NCBI GenBank assembly: GCA_009767595.1
Contig: VSDK01003992.1
Span: 192,745-256,744, forward strand
Source: Symbiodinium kawagutii
Lineage: Eukaryota; Sar; Dinophyceae; Suessiales; Symbiodiniaceae
Direction: 5' to 3'
Length of the DNA stretch: 64,000 bases
Part shown: positions 1 through 11,521 of the stretch, in pieces
Layout: every line of letters starts with the position of its first letter
Numbering within the stretch: position 1 is the stretch's first letter
Position numbers and translations under genes: made by a program
Notes under the pieces: generated by a model
What the model was told of the DNA's origin: nothing
What the model saw: the letters and a program-made list of their open reading frames with translations, nothing else
Databases searched by the model: none

Positions 1-317
1 GGAAACACCCAGGGGGGACCGGTGAACCTCTGTGATTGGCTGAGGTTCCAACCAGCTGGGGGTTTTGAATGATGATTTGCAAATCACCAATTCGATCTTG
101 GGAAAAGTTTCGGAAAACCCTGGATTTCATCACCGAGTTCGCGAAGTTCTTTGGTACAGCGGAAGTTGAAGGACTCGAACTAAGTTGCGTCACTGAGTTC
201 TGCCTAGGTTGGAGATGGTTGGAGTACCACCTCATCCTATCCCCAGCTTCAGGTGATAAACCCCATGGTCACTATGGGGTGCAGCAACGCCCAGGTAGAT
301 CCAGACACCCCCGTTAC
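1..317. other. Window edge, no exon seen
   Basis: The next phytochelatin synthase exon would lie here or beyond the window edge. On the minus strand I found no match to the conserved stretch that normally follows the PPHWVPL motif. Nothing else is recognisable. Confidence 0.4.
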
Positions 318-413
318 CGCCAGCCCCTGGTGTGCAGACCCAGCATCCCACAACGTCGTCAAGGGCACCCAGTGCGGCGGGGACTTGAACCGAGCCACGT
401 CCAAAATGAGGAC
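318..413 (-). CDS. Phytochelatin synthase exon 7 (triad Asp)
   Basis: After the acceptor CAG|GTC this encodes [18 protein letters not shown] then TTLWD, the conserved strand with the triad Asp (LILD). Coding is certain to about 345. The end at 318 assumes a GT donor (GTAACG); a GC donor after position 345 is the alternative. Confidence 0.75.
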
Positions 414-3400
414 CTGCCATGGCGTGGCTGCGGTGGTTGAGAGCCATGGGGGGTGAAGGATGGGCAACGGTTGATGATGCTGGTAATGAAGAGCTTCCTT
501 CAGAATTGGATCAGATGATCAGAATTGAATTTATCTTTCATTGCACATGGGTTGGGAACCGATTAATTCTTTGTGTATAAAGAATTGGTTGTCATTGAAC
601 AGCCAAGGACGAATAAGGAATCTTCAAAGATCATTGGATCTTAGACACGTCACCTGCCCCCCACAAAAGAAACACGTGCTTTATGGGCTTTGAACACTGT
701 CCACTTGACAGCAAAGAAAACACTAGCACACTGTAGTTTGCAGGATCGAAATGATTTCTGCTGTTAACAAAATACGCACCTCTTGTATAATGCACCTAAC
801 AAACAACAAACACATTGGATTGCCAAGGATATAGGCCATGAGCTATGAAACAATTGAAGGCTCATGCAATCACTTGTTCTGTAGATCGTATCATGTCTAG
901 TTAGTCTAGTTCTATGTAATTCTTGTTAAAGGAGCTATGAACACCTGGTATCACCTGGTGACATTGGAGATCCCCTACCGCCTTCATCACAACCAGCGCC
1001 CATGGCACAGCTTCGCCTGATCGGTCTTGGCATGATATCCTCCGATGGGCGAATAGTGGCCATCGCCCGTCTGCCCGAAGGCCTTGCGGCTGTAGGACAC
1101 TATGAGCACCTGAAGGGCAGGGAAGTCACTCGTAGGAAGCTCCGGAAGCCTTGGGTTTTGGAGCCCCCATCAACCCACTGCAAGCTGCATCTTTCGAACC
1201 CAAGGAGCAGTTGAATGGCCATGAAAAAACGCCATCCTGTCAATGGGTGGTACACTTTTGGCCACCTTTGGGAAGTAAACAAGTGAAGAAAGAACGATGT
1301 TGTGTGCACAAAAACGTTCACCACGTAAACCCAACCGGGTAGCTTGCTGCTGTGGGCCTCCCACAAGGGTGAATCGTACTTGTGGTAAATATGCCCTGCA
1401 TCGGTTGCTAATATCAGATTTTTCATTGTTCTATCCGTTCGAATTCTGTGGGTAATTAAATTTTATGTAACCAAGTGATTCTCCCCGAACAGGCTCATAT
1501 CTACTATTGTTCTCTCGTCCTGACTCCTAAGTTTGCATGATGGCAAAACAAACCCCACTGCAACCCGTTTCCCCCCAAATGGCATAATTAGAATCATGTT
1601 GAATGACGAAGTCAACCCTTCTTGGAACTATTCCATGACCGTTATGATGCTTCATGATGGTTAGGCTGATGATGACCAACGGCTGGTGATGAATCATGGT
1701 ATTGCTGATATATGATGCTTCTACTTCCCATTACCATGATAATCCAAAATCTACTGATGATACTTACATCACTGATTCTGGCTGATGATGGTTCAATCTT
1801 ATGGTCTAACCATCAATTGTCGTTCTAACATCCTGAATATATCAGGAAATACTCCTAGTGAATTATCAATATATCCTGTAATTGATTATCCTGCTAATAT
1901 CAGCCATCATAGCCATTATATCCTGCTAAGATCCTTGGATTGCTGATATATCTCCTGGTTTTACGTGGCATATCTCCTGCTTGCTGGCGATTGCTGGAGC
2001 ATGGCATGGGATCCCTTGGCGCCTGGAATTTCTCGTCCTCGGGATCCGCTGCACTGGTCTTGGTGACCTGGGGCCCGTGGGAAGTGCCTGGGAGATCCCT
2101 GAGAAATAAAACATAATAACCAATAGGCAGTGAACCAACAATAACCATGGTTAATATGTTTTATTATCATACATTGAACTAACTATGGTTAATATTGAAC
2201 TAACATATGGCCATTTAGCCATGGGTCAATATTAATCAACCAACTAGAGGAGAATTTACCAACAACAATAGGGAACACAATGGTTAACATTACAGGGGAA
2301 CCAGGGGTACAGGGTTTGACCCACAGCCAATAGGGGGTTCTCAAAATAGAGGACCCCCCAAAGTTATGGTTGGTTTGTTAGTATCAATTGTTGAGATTGG
2401 ATGATTTGGGGGCACCCGGGGCACCCCTATTTTAAGAAACCGCCATTTGTCAAGCACTGAACCAACAATAGCCATGGTTAATAGTGGTGAATAACCAACA
2501 ATTGGTGGTTGAACCACCCCTATGAAACGGATTGTGTTGTTCATGTCTATAATTTCTTTGTCTATGAGTTATCTCATACTGTAAGGTGTTAGTTGGTACT
2601 ATGGAGATGTCCCTGTTGTTTGATAAACAATTAACATATAATATTAACATATACAATTACAAGAATCTTCGACCAATACAATTATGCATTCTCGCTATTT
2701 GGTATCATTTGACTTATCTGTCTTACAAGTGTAGCAGGTTTATAATTACACGGATTCTTCCTACTTATCTGGTGTTAAACTGTTTTATTGCTGTTTGGCA
2801 TCACTATGCCGTGAACATCTACAAGGGTTTTCTGTAAAATGCATGATACTCCATAGTGTCTTAGATTAGACCTTACTGTGTAACTCTATTCAAGCTATGG
2901 AACATATCAAACTCATTGGTATCATCATCATTGTCCGCATCACAACTCATGATCTTTACATCATTTCACCCATCATTCGCCGCTAGCCACATAATTTCAG
3001 CCAACATCATCCAACCTCAAGTGATGCCAGTGATGCCATCCACAAATCATTGTTCACAACCATCATCCACCATCATCCACCATCATTAACCATCACTAAG
3101 CATCATTAACCATCACTAACCATCACGAAGCATCATCCACCCTGACCCATCATCCACCCCCACCACCACCACCGAACCACAGCCTGCGCCCGGAAGTGCG
3201 CCAAGCCGTCGTCCATCTCCTCGTCGCAGCGGTGCGCCTCCACGTGGGCACCGTTGCAGCGGGCCAGGCAGGCGACCTTGCTGAAGGTGATGCCGCGCTC
3301 CTGGGGGCTGGGGAGGCAAGGGGGCTGGGCATGGGAGTGGCATGGGTGGGGGGTGGGGTGGGGTGGGGTGGTGGTTGGTTGGTTGGTGGTACTTCATGGT

Positions 3401-6400
3401 GGGTGGTTGGTGGATAGTGATTTCGTGACAGTCTGAAGGAGGAACCATGGCAGATCGAAGCAAAATCCAAAAATGATTCGCTACCTTGATCCTCTGAGCA
3501 TTGTGATCGCTTGGCAGTTTTCGGCCTGAAGAACAATGGCGCATCCTTACGAAAATCAATGAAAATCATTTATAAACAATATCCACCGAGATTCTCCACA
3601 AGCCGCATGACTCAGCGAACAAATCTCAGCTCCCATGGGCTCGATCACCGGCGCTGCGGCGCGCCTTGACCACGTCCAAAGGCTCGCAACAATCCAGCAG
3701 ACTTTCGCTGAACCAGCGCCAGGGCCCCTTCAGTAAGCAGCAGTTCAATAAAAGTAATTACTGGTTGGTGGTTGGTGGATTTTCTGGTTGATAATAGGGG
3801 ATAGCAACCAACTAATAATGGTGAGACAACCACTGGCTGGTGGTTTCAAACATTTTTTTACTTTCCCTATTATTCACAAATGATTGGTTGGTGGCTCCGG
3901 ACCCCTCAGGACGAGCGTTTTTGCACGTGTAATTCTGCTTGTAACAGCGCGTTTATGTGCATTTTACCAAACTGCCCGCAGGGTTTCTTAGACGTCGCGT
4001 GTTTGGGTCTGGGGGATGGGGTTGGGTGGGGCATGTTGACGTTCGTTGTCACGCATCATGGTCACGTTCAGACTTCGGTGTTCATGCATGAGGTCTGACG
4101 TTCTTGAGGTTCTCTTGCACTTGCTTCTTGAAGTGGATGCTACGTTAACTATGCCTTCGCTTGCGCTTGCTTCTTGAAGTGGATGCTACGTCAACCATGT
4201 CTTCGCTTGCACTTGCTTCTTGAAGTGCATGCTACGTTAACTATGCCTTCGCTTGCATTTGCTTCTTGAAGTGCATGCTACGTCAACCATGTCTTCGCTT
4301 GCACTTGCTTCTTGAAGTGGATGCTACGTCAACCATGTCTTCGCTTGCACTTGCTTCTTGAAGTGGATGCTACGTCAGCTATGCCTTCGCTTGCATTTGC
4401 TTCTTGAAGTGGATGCTACGTTAACTATGCCTTCGCTTGCACTTGCTTCTTGAAGTGCATGCTACGTTAACTATGCCTTCGCTTGCACTTGCTTCTTTAA
4501 GTGCCAAGAAAAAACCGTGTGCAAAGTTCACACCAGGTGGCAGAAAAGTCCAACTGGTGGGAGGGGACAACAGAGCAGAAGCTCTGGTGTCTTCTGTGAA
4601 GCAGTCTCTTCGAAGAACCAACCTGTTGGGACGCTCGCATCCTATCAGCATGCATGTGGATATGCTCTACACCCGGTTCGTATCCCAGAAGCCTGGCTTG
4701 CTGCAAGTGCTGCGCGCCTTGCGAATGTACAGGGAGGCCAGACTTGGACAGATGGGAGCGAACCCAAAGAGTTTCCTCAAAATTGAGGACGACAACGAAT
4801 GGCTGTAGCACTAGGAAAATAACAAGGCGGGCGCTCGTCCAGAGGGGTCCGGAGCGTGGTTGGTTGATTGGTTGGTTGGTTGGCTGGTTGCTTGATTAGT
4901 TGATTGGTGGATTGGTTGGTTGATTGGTTGGTTACAGTGACTGTTCAGCAACAAGAACCAAGGGACGCCAACCAGCAATAACATGAGGATACCGGATACC
5001 ACCACTATGCAGCGGGTGAATGGCTTGATGGGTTGACATTAGCGCTTAGTCCTCACATCTACAGCCGGTCGTTGTCGTTGCGCTTGTCCTACGATTGTCC
5101 TATGTGGCATTGTCACTGTTAATGAAGCAATCAAACATGGCTGAAGTGACAATGCTTGCCATAGGACCCAGCTTCAAACATGGCTTGTCAAACAGCAGAG
5201 CCATGGTTGAAGTAACAGCGAAACATCTACCCATGACAACATTCAGCCAATGCGAGCTTTTTAGCTGGGTCCTATGAGCAAGCATGGCAGGCAGGAACTT
5301 AACAGTGCCTCTTACCTAACACTTTCAGTACTCCCCTAGTACTTAACCTGGTGGGTGGTTGAACCACCCCTATGAAAAATATTCTTGTCAACCAGCCAAC
5401 CATTTGTAAATAATGGGGAACATGAAAAATGTCAATCAAACCACCAGCCAGAACATATCAACCACCAACAGTGATGAAAACTGCACTATTTGAAACCACC
5501 AGCCAGTAGCAGGCACTGACTGAAGATGCTAACCTCCACTCCTGGCAACTTCCAGCTGCTGACCTTGGGTATGAAACTGCTCGATCAAGCGGAAGAAACA
5601 TCCCAAGGTGCCTCGAGATTTTCGGCGAGACCACAGGGCCACGTGCACACTCTGGTAGTCCCTAACATGAAACATGTTTGAACTAGGAAACCAGCTAGGA
5701 CTCTGGTAGTTTCAGGCCTAGCTGGTACCTCAAAGCTAATACTTCCCATGTTTGAACAAGGAAAGCAGCTAGGACTTTCTACTTCCAGGTCAGTTTACCT
5801 GATGCCCAGGTTTTCAACAGGGAATGTCACAGGCAGCGATGCGTCATTACAAATGATCCCAAACATGGGTATGTAGGTGAACATCCCAACAGCTTTGGGT
5901 CTAGTGAATGTTCATTGTGAAACAGTCAGGGATACAAGGGCCACCGTGAGCAACAAATGATTGCCTCAACAAACATGATCTAACTGTTTCTCACAAAGGG
6001 TGATGTGCCCATCAGTTGTCGAGTTATCCCTACGCTGATGGATAGCCCCGGAGATCAAATTGGAGATAAAAGTCACAAAAAAAACATCCGCGTATCCATC
6101 CGACTAAATCTCAACCAACAAGTTGAGTGTGAAATATACAATCCGCCGTGCAAGCGTCCAGAAGCAATGTGGTAGATCCGATAGAAAATGAACCTAAATG
6201 GGTAAGTCCACACTAGCTAGAAGGCTCTCTGTGATACACACTTGGAGTTTGTCATTTGGTCCATGGAACGCTAAAAAATGGCCAAAATGAGTTTGGAACG
6301 AGAATGACTCAGCATATGGCATTGCATATTAAGCACCAACTATACTGTTTGGTACTGGTAAATACTGATTGCCCACGGTGCTTGATGATGCTTGGTATCC

Positions 6401-7227
6401 TCCGGTACATAGCTGCAGCTTGGCTGGATATCCCATCCGCCACTTCCAGATGGTATATTGCGAAGCTATAGGTATATTTTCAAAACAATGACAGTGCACG
6501 ATACAGACCCAAGGGAGGATCACCTAAAAAAACCTCATTCCCAAACAGTATCTATTGTTGCCATTCTGTAATTAGTCCATTTGTGTTTAGGGGGGGTTGG
6601 GAGCTGCAGTTTATGACTTGAAGGAGGGCTTGGCAGCCCTTGGCGGCTGCAGTTCGCGGTTTCTGGATGGGTCGAGGGTTGCTTAACAATTTTCACCAAT
6701 GATAATAAGGAATACTTAATGGTTTATGATGACACACGGAAGTACAAGGTGAACTGGCCCGTAGCCATGCGGTTTGAGGGAAACAGCTACGGAAAGCACC
6801 TCTAGGAAAATATGCCGTGTGACAAGGACAGTTTCCATGTTTGTTATGGGGCTGGGCGAACCGTCACCTTTCTTTTGGAAGCGTCCAGCCGTGCCTGTGA
6901 TTTTTTTCCGGGCGGGTTTACTGGTGAGCTTTTCTGGTTGACTCGAGGGTGGGTTTCATGATGGCTGAACCGACCCTGTATTCTAGTTGAACTTTCAGAT
7001 GGAAATTGCTGACAAGTTATAAACCATTATAAACCATAACAACGTACAAACTTCTGGCACTTTGTAGTGGAGGTGCCTGACCGCCCCACATGGCTTGGTC
7101 CTGGCCCTGCCTCGCCTTGTTCCAAGGCTTCTGCGAAGATCTGCCGCCCCTGCTGCGAGGAGAAGGCTACGGCGGGCGCGGGCAGCGGCCGACGATGGAA
7201 GGTGCGCGCTGGTGGAGCGTCGGCCAT
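318..7227 (-). CDS. Phytochelatin synthase gene, seven visible exons
   Basis: Phytochelatin synthase joins gamma-Glu-Cys units of glutathione into metal-binding phytochelatins; it is a papain-like enzyme with a Cys-His-Asp triad. Minus-strand exons (high to low): 7227-7116, 5611-5564, 3727-3665, 3300-3184, 2067-2023, 1109-1017, 413-318. They encode in order the start with [10 protein letters not shown] and EALEQG, then [17 protein letters not shown] and [21 protein letters not shown], a short linker, [15 protein letters not shown] (triad His) and [18 protein letters not shown] (triad Asp). These follow plant and algal family members in order and spacing. Joins are phase-consistent except between exons 2 and 3, where one exon with the catalytic Cys is missing. 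Donors are mostly AG|GC, acceptors AG|G. The gene either continues beyond the window start or is incomplete. It may be a pseudogene. The identification itself is secure; the model is partial. Confidence 0.85.
1017..1109 (-). CDS. Phytochelatin synthase exon 6 (triad His)
   Basis: 31 codons, phase 0 to 0, between acceptor TTCAG|GTG and donor TCAG|GCGAAG. It contains [20 protein letters not shown]; the His in GHYSPIGG is the family's catalytic His. Confidence 0.8.
2023..2067 (-). CDS. Phytochelatin synthase exon 5 (linker)
   Basis: A 15-codon exon ([15 protein letters not shown]) between CCCCAG|GTC and TTCCAG|GCGCCA. It fills exactly the variable gap of the family between the DDF-like segment and the next conserved block. 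Called from position, phase and splice sites. Confidence 0.6.
2207..2336. mobile_element. MITE family C copy
   Basis: About 130 bp whose ends are inverted copies of a motif like ATGGCTGTGGGTCA. The inside carries the family signature of ATTAACCAACC and AGGGGAACCAGGGGT. It lies in a phytochelatin synthase intron and abuts a family A copy. Confidence 0.6.
2333..2446. mobile_element. MITE family A copy
   Basis: About 113 bp, terminal inverted repeats GGTTCTCAAAATAG and CTATTTTAAGAAACC, with inner inverted GGACCCCCC and GGGGGCACCC. No coding capacity. Intronic. Confidence 0.7.
3184..3300 (-). CDS. Phytochelatin synthase exon 4
   Basis: 39 codons, phase 0 to 0. It encodes [20 protein letters not shown], a near match to the family block GITFxKVxCLAxCxGAxVEA. 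Acceptor CCCCAG|GAG, donor GCAG|GCTGTG. Confidence 0.85.
3344..3400 (+). repeat. G-rich run, possible quadruplex
   Basis: Repeated GGGGTGGGGTGG followed by GGTTGGTTGG. Four or more G-runs lie within 30 bases on the plus strand, which is the template strand of the phytochelatin synthase gene. Confidence 0.6.
3665..3727 (-). CDS. Phytochelatin synthase exon 3 (GPWRWF)
   Basis: 21 codons, phase 0 to 0, [14 protein letters not shown] then EPLDVVK. It matches the family block [22 protein letters not shown] closely. Acceptor CTGAAG|GGG, donor TCAAG|GCGCGC. Confidence 0.85.
3746..3893. mobile_element. MITE family B copy, degraded
   Basis: Contains GGCTGGTGGTTTCAAACATT and the family's inner CCCTATTATTCACAAATGAT, with an opposing ACTGGTTGGTGG at the left. 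It starts about 19 bp from the acceptor of phytochelatin synthase exon 3. Confidence 0.5.
4124..4491. repeat. 46-bp minisatellite, eight copies
   Basis: Units start CTTCTTGAAG at 4124, 4170, 4216, 4262, 4308, 4354, 4400 and 4446, with a ninth partial unit at 4492. Units differ at a few positions (GGATGC/GCATGC, TTAACTATG/TCAACCATG). The period is not a multiple of three, so it is not coding. Confidence 0.9.
4437..4808 (+). CDS. Hypothetical ORF at the end of the TIR element
   Basis: 123-codon open frame starting inside the last minisatellite unit; the non-repetitive part (4501-4808) reads as ordinary mixed protein and ends in TAG. The preceding CTTGCTTCTTTAAG could be a 3' splice site, making 4501-4808 a last exon. 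I recognise no domain. It may be cargo of the element or chance. Confidence 0.3.
   Translation: MHLLLEVHATLTMPSLALASLSAKKKPCAKFTPGGRKVQLVGGDNRAEALVSSVKQSLRRTNLLGRSHPISMHVDMLYTRFVSQKPGLLQVLRALRMYREARLGQMGANPKSFLKIEDDNEWL
4861..4936. repeat. GGTT/GATT simple repeat
   Basis: Irregular array of GGTTGATT and GGTTGGTT units flanking the TIR element. Confidence 0.8.
5153..5284. mobile_element. Short TIR element
   Basis: Inverted ends TGCTTGCCATAGGACCCAGC (5153) and GCTGGGTCCTATGAGCAAGC (ending 5284) around about 88 bp without coding capacity. MITE-like, single copy in this window. Confidence 0.6.
5348..5508. mobile_element. MITE family B copy with extra end
   Basis: Left end GTGGTTGAACCACCCCTATG, inner CAACCAGCCAACCATTTGTA, right end AATCAAACCACCAGCCAG. 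A second family-B right end (GAAACCACCAGCCAG) follows at 5490, suggesting nested insertions. Confidence 0.6.
5564..5611 (-). CDS. Phytochelatin synthase exon 2
   Basis: 48 nt encoding [15 protein letters not shown], matching the family block TMEGFFRLISYFQTQ that precedes the catalytic Cys. Acceptor CTCGAG|GCACC, donor CCCAAG|GTCAGC. Phase 1 to 1. Confidence 0.75.
5612..7115. other. Phytochelatin synthase intron 1
   Basis: No coding signal, MITE or tandem repeat recognised. There is a patch of GGCTGCAG-rich sequence near 6600-6670. Confidence 0.5.
7116..7227 (-). CDS. Phytochelatin synthase exon 1 (start)
   Basis: Starts at ATG 7227 and encodes [20 protein letters not shown] then [17 protein letters not shown], matching the family's RRxLPxPPAI...FSSxEGKxxFxEAL. 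Donor ACAAG|GCGAGG. The N-terminus is slightly longer than in plants. Upstream the frame stays open, but the family alignment supports this ATG. Confidence 0.8.
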
Positions 7228-8332
7228 GTCCAGCGACAACGAGGGAACGGCCGAGTGGAAACGTGGCACACGAAGGAGGCCACACAGAAACCAGAAGGAA
7301 ACACAAGAGAAACCAAGGGAACGGAACTTGCCCTTCATCCTGCCAAGATCGGCAGTTCTTTGATGTCACGTGTGATCCAGGCTGTCGCAGGGATGGGTCT
7401 AAGGGCAACAGACAGTACAAGGACGTGCAAAATAGAACTAGAAACCGGGCAAGGCGGGGGCGGAAGTTTCCAACAGGAGGGAAACATGATCCCAAAGGAG
7501 GTTGGAGGAATATTCTGCTTATGAAAAGAATGTGGGGACAGTTCTTGCGCGCAGTTTTGGGCGGGCTGTGTGTTGGAGCTGTGCTTGCGTCGTGCTGGCA
7601 TTGCCGGCGCTTATGGTTGTGTGGTCTTGGTATTGCTGGTTGCGGCGCGTTGGTGTACCTGTGGTGAGCTACATGACTTGTCTGAGCGACTATTCGCTGA
7701 GTCACATCAAAAGTGATTATTTAAACATAGAGTCATAATTGAGAAAGAATTGCTAATCTATGATATCAAATGCAAGAAATGCACAACAATTGACCTGGGT
7801 TTCGAACTTTAGCTATCATGAAATGAAACCAATTTGCGAGTGTTGTGTTTATGCATATATATGATCATATGTAAGTATTACATATTGATTAGTTACAATT
7901 ACTTCAGGTATTCAAATACATTATTTCACCGGTTTATAAACCAGAAATATTGTCAAATCCAATCTGTGACAATGTGATTGGCATATGCGTATGAAACTTC
8001 AATCCCCACACCTCACTTCACAATCCATTTGGAAAGTGTCAATGACAAGCCGGGAGTATTATTTCGGAAATTGGACAGAAATCATTGATTGGCCTTGAAG
8101 CACTCTTGAGAACTGGTATTGACATGCATTTACCATCATTGACCAAGTATCAATGGATATTGACATCTATGATCTTTGAAACCAAGTTTTTGGCGTGAAC
8201 TGTCAACTGCTGCAGCAACTGTTGATAACATGGAACAAAGCAATTTGGATTGGTGGTGAGTGTACGCCCTCAAAGATTCGCTTGTTTACTGCTTCGTTCC
8301 TCATTTGTTTGTTCATTCATTGATTCATTGAT
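7228..8332. other. Upstream of phytochelatin synthase
   Basis: AT-rich, no exon, MITE or tandem repeat recognised. A promoter may lie here, but no motif can be named. Confidence 0.4.
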
Positions 8333-8646
8333 TCCATTCCGTTCCATTCCCTTCCCTTCCCTTCCATTCCCTTCCCTTCCCTTCCCTTCCTTTCCATTCC
8401 ATTCCATTTCATTCCATTCCATTCCATTCCATTCCATTCCATTCCATTCCATTCATTCATGCATTCATTTCATTCATTCATGCATGCAATGCAATGCAAT
8501 GCAATGCAATGCAATGCAATGCAATGCAATGCAATGCAATGCAATGCAATGCAATGCAATGATTCATTTATTCATTTATTCATTCATTCATTCATTCATT
8601 CATTCATTCATTCATTCATTCATTCATTCATTCATTCATTCATTCA
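8333..8646. repeat. Compound satellite: ATTCC, GCAAT, ATTC
   Basis: Three adjoining arrays: CCTTC/ATTCC (about 8333-8457), GCAAT (about 8484-8561) and ATTC (about 8562-8646). Any open frame here is read-through of the repeat. Confidence 0.95.
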
Positions 8647-9170
8647 AACAACACAGGTGTTGTGTGCTCTTCAACTGAGTGGTACCACCGAGACCAGCTA
8701 AGCAGCTAAGCAAACGAAGTAGGTCCGTCAAGAGCTGCATGTTTATCATCGACTGTATTCAATGTAGGTGGTTACACTTGAATATGATGATTCGTGTAAT
8801 CAAGTGCGATATATCTACCATGTTTATTGCCAATTTTTGGTTGTCAGCCAAGCTACAATCAGAAAATTGGTCGTGTTTACATTTGCAAAAGTTGTGGGTG
8901 ATGGGTATACCTATCATATCTGTTTGCCATCCTTAGTGTTTGTTATATGCACAACCATATTCAAGCGTGCATGCAATTTCTTTGAAACCTGGTTGTAGCT
9001 TATACTCCCACGCTTTGTGATATTCCACCATGATTGCTGTAACTATGGTTATCAATACTGGTATGTTTAGCTATAGACTATAGTGTACCCTGGTGCTTTG
9101 GTTCCGTATGCTCGGATATGCGTTCCCAGTTTGTAAGTGGCAACCATCAATTTATAGAAGTTAATTCAGG

Positions 9171-9382
9171 TACCTTAGAGGAATCCAGCTACCTTATTGG
9201 CTGTATAGCTATGGCCATATCCCAGTGGTCACCCCAAATACAGCCGTACCCCCGGGGAAGGTCCCGAATGGTTTTTTGGAGCACACCGTTGGTGTCATTA
9301 TCTCCCCCACATCAAACAGCCTTCCGCTTGCAGGGAAGCTGACGCTGCTTGATAGGCATTTAAAGATGTGGCATTTCTAGTA
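9171..9382. other. Exon-like patch, strand unclear
   Basis: Plus strand: after TTCAG|G a frame of about 70 codons stays open to TAG 9382 (includes VVTPNTAVPPGKVPNGF). The minus strand also has a good open frame over 9230-9345. Both look protein-like; no family recognised. Confidence 0.25.
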
Positions 9383-9473
9383 TTTCAAGTAAAGGAAATA
9401 ATCGAATAATTAAACAAATATATCAACAAATAGATAATCAAATATGTAATCAGATCAAACAAATTTGTATAAA

Positions 9474-9628
9474 TGTATGTATGTGTGTGTGTATGTATGG
9501 TATGGTATGGTATGGTATAGTATGGTATGGTATGGTGTGGTGTGGTGTGGTGTAGTGTGGTGTGGTAGGGTAGGGTACGGTAGGGTACGGTAGGGTAGGG
9601 TAGGGTATGGTATGGTATGTATGTATGT
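9474..9628. repeat. TATGG/GTGTGG/GTAGG pentamer array
   Basis: Drifting pentamer array: TATGG, then GTGTGG-like, then GTAGG, then TATGG again. Confidence 0.95.
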
Positions 9629-10180
9629 GTTTCTTAATACGTGCAATGACTCCATCTATGTGACCAACTTACTCAGGTTTATTTGAAGCACGCGACAAAC
9701 ATCCTTGTCAAAACACAACCAAGGAAGGGGGTCTTATAGATTGCGCGGCATGTGAGGCGTGTGACAGTGGTGGTTGGGAGAACTTTGGGAGGTAAACTAT
9801 GCACTTTATAAATAATCACAGCTGTAAATAAAATGAACACAATCTTAGAGGCTCGCTGGACCCTCAACTGCTTTTGGATCTTCTCAGAACATGTAGCCCG
9901 TTAACTACGTGTATGAACCTGGAGGTGAAGGTGGAGGAGGAGGCAGGAGGTGGGAGTTGGGAGGACAAGACTGGAAAAATCAGATATGTTTACATGTTTA
10001 TGAGTTTGTGAAATCAAAAATGTTCAATGGATATATGGAGGTTTCTCAGAATTGGGAACCCTCACAAATGGTTGGTCCATACCTACAAAAGATGAAACTC
10101 TTGGATGGGATACTTCTGTATCCTCGATTTTGAGAGGTCACCATATCGACCAGAACTAATAGCCTAGAGCCATGCAGTAA

Positions 10181-10392
10181 TGTGTAAACATGTACCCCAA
10201 AAAAATCAGTCAAACATATCATCAAAAGATGCTGTAGCTTCTTGGAACTACCAGCGGCACAGATTCTACCGACCTGGAGCCACCAATGCTGCGCCGCGTG
10301 ATGGTAGGGCTGGCTTCAGCGACCCCGACCGAACCGACCAACTGACACTCCCGGGAGTTGATAAAGCCAGTTCTTTGATTGATATTCACTAG
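10181..10392. other. GC-rich exon-like patch
   Basis: Open frames in several frames of both strands (plus: TSGTDSTDLEPPMLRRVM before GTAGGG). No consistent exon could be settled. Confidence 0.2.
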
Positions 10393-11015
10393 TTGATTGG
10401 TTGCTACTTCCTAGTTGATTGCTTAATAATGGGTAATAATGATAAATGACGGTTAATAATGGTTCGTGATGGTTAGTAGAATAATGGTTAATACTGGTTA
10501 ATTATGATAATGGGTAGTAAGAGAGGATACACACTAACGATAATGGTTGAACAGCTATATATGGTTTCGTCCAGCTTGCCATGGTGGTACCTACTAAGCA
10601 TTCAAGTTCAGAACCACAGGGAACCCCCCAGTAACTTGGGGGTCCACCATTGTCGGACAAAGCAAGTTGCTCGATTGATATTCACTAGTTGATTGGTTAA
10701 TATGTTTTTAGTTAATTGACCGATATTCACAAAATGGTCACCTGATGTTCACAAATATTTGAACATCACGAGTGAATTGATTTTTACTTGCACTTTGCTT
10801 GATTTGATTTCACGAGTTGAATCAATAAACTCGTCAATTTCATTCGATCTTGACAAATTTTGCACGCAAGCACAGTGTCCAAATCAACCAACCGGTTTCC
10901 CTGACATGAAGATTTGTTATTCTTAAGGGAAGTGGCTATCGTTTGCTATGGATTGCTATGCATTGTTAGGATATACATTCCAGCTCTGGTCATGACTGGG
11001 ATGCTTGGCAACCAG

Positions 11016-11048
11016 AGGGTGGGTGGGTGGGTGGGTGGGTGGATGGTT
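11016..11048 (+). repeat. GGGT tandem repeat
   Basis: Perfect GGGT units, quadruplex-capable. Confidence 0.9.
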
Positions 11049-11521
11049 GTCCCCAGTGTGTTTTCTTAACATCATGGATGGGGCAAAAGCATGGGAAAGC
11101 CTGCTTTCTGATTATCACCTCCTTGTACAAGTAGCTAAGCACTGACCGGTGATTTGGCTAACCCCGATAGTTGTTGTTGCAGGATGATTGGATCGGGAGT
11201 ATTGCCTTCTATGCGGCCATGAGTCAAAAGGCGGGACGAGTAGGTATTGATCACAGCCCTTGAATGAACCTGCCAGAATAATCTTCAAGACCTACAGGCG
11301 AATCTCACTGCTCACAATGTTGCCAGTTGCCTACACTACCGCATCACAATCTTCATGCTACATCTGAAATTTTATCCATACAGTAGACATCATTTGTCCA
11401 CGTTTTTCATCCGCTGCTCCAACATCAACGGAACATCATCACCATCCAGAAATGATGGCACGATGGAAACCATTTCAAAGCTCACCAGTTAAGGTGAGCA
11501 CCCCACATCCCACCGCGGCGC

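Larger units (their letters stand above)
3895..4854. mobile_element. 0.96 kb TIR-bounded element in an intron
   Basis: Bounded by 23-bp inverted repeats, CTCCGGACCCCTCAGGACG at 3895 and its complement ending at 4854, with 22 of 23 bases matching. Inside are a 46-bp minisatellite and a plus-strand ORF (4501-4808). It sits in the interval that should hold the missing catalytic exon of phytochelatin synthase. No transposase is seen, so it would be non-autonomous. No clear target-site duplication was found because both flanks are GGTTGG-rich. Confidence 0.55.

Noticed and set aside
3925..3980. Minus-strand [15 protein letters not shown] as the missing phytochelatin synthase exon
   Set aside because: Has Cys-Gly and Asn-Ala-Leu, but wrong spacing, no EPA before the Cys and no fitting splice sites; lies inside the TIR element.
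6762..6785. Possible dinoflagellate spliced-leader (CCGTAGCCAT...)
   Set aside because: Only the first ten bases match the leader; the rest differs.
8250..8701. 142-codon and 80-codon ORFs
   Set aside because: Translation of ATTCC, GCAAT and ATTC arrays.
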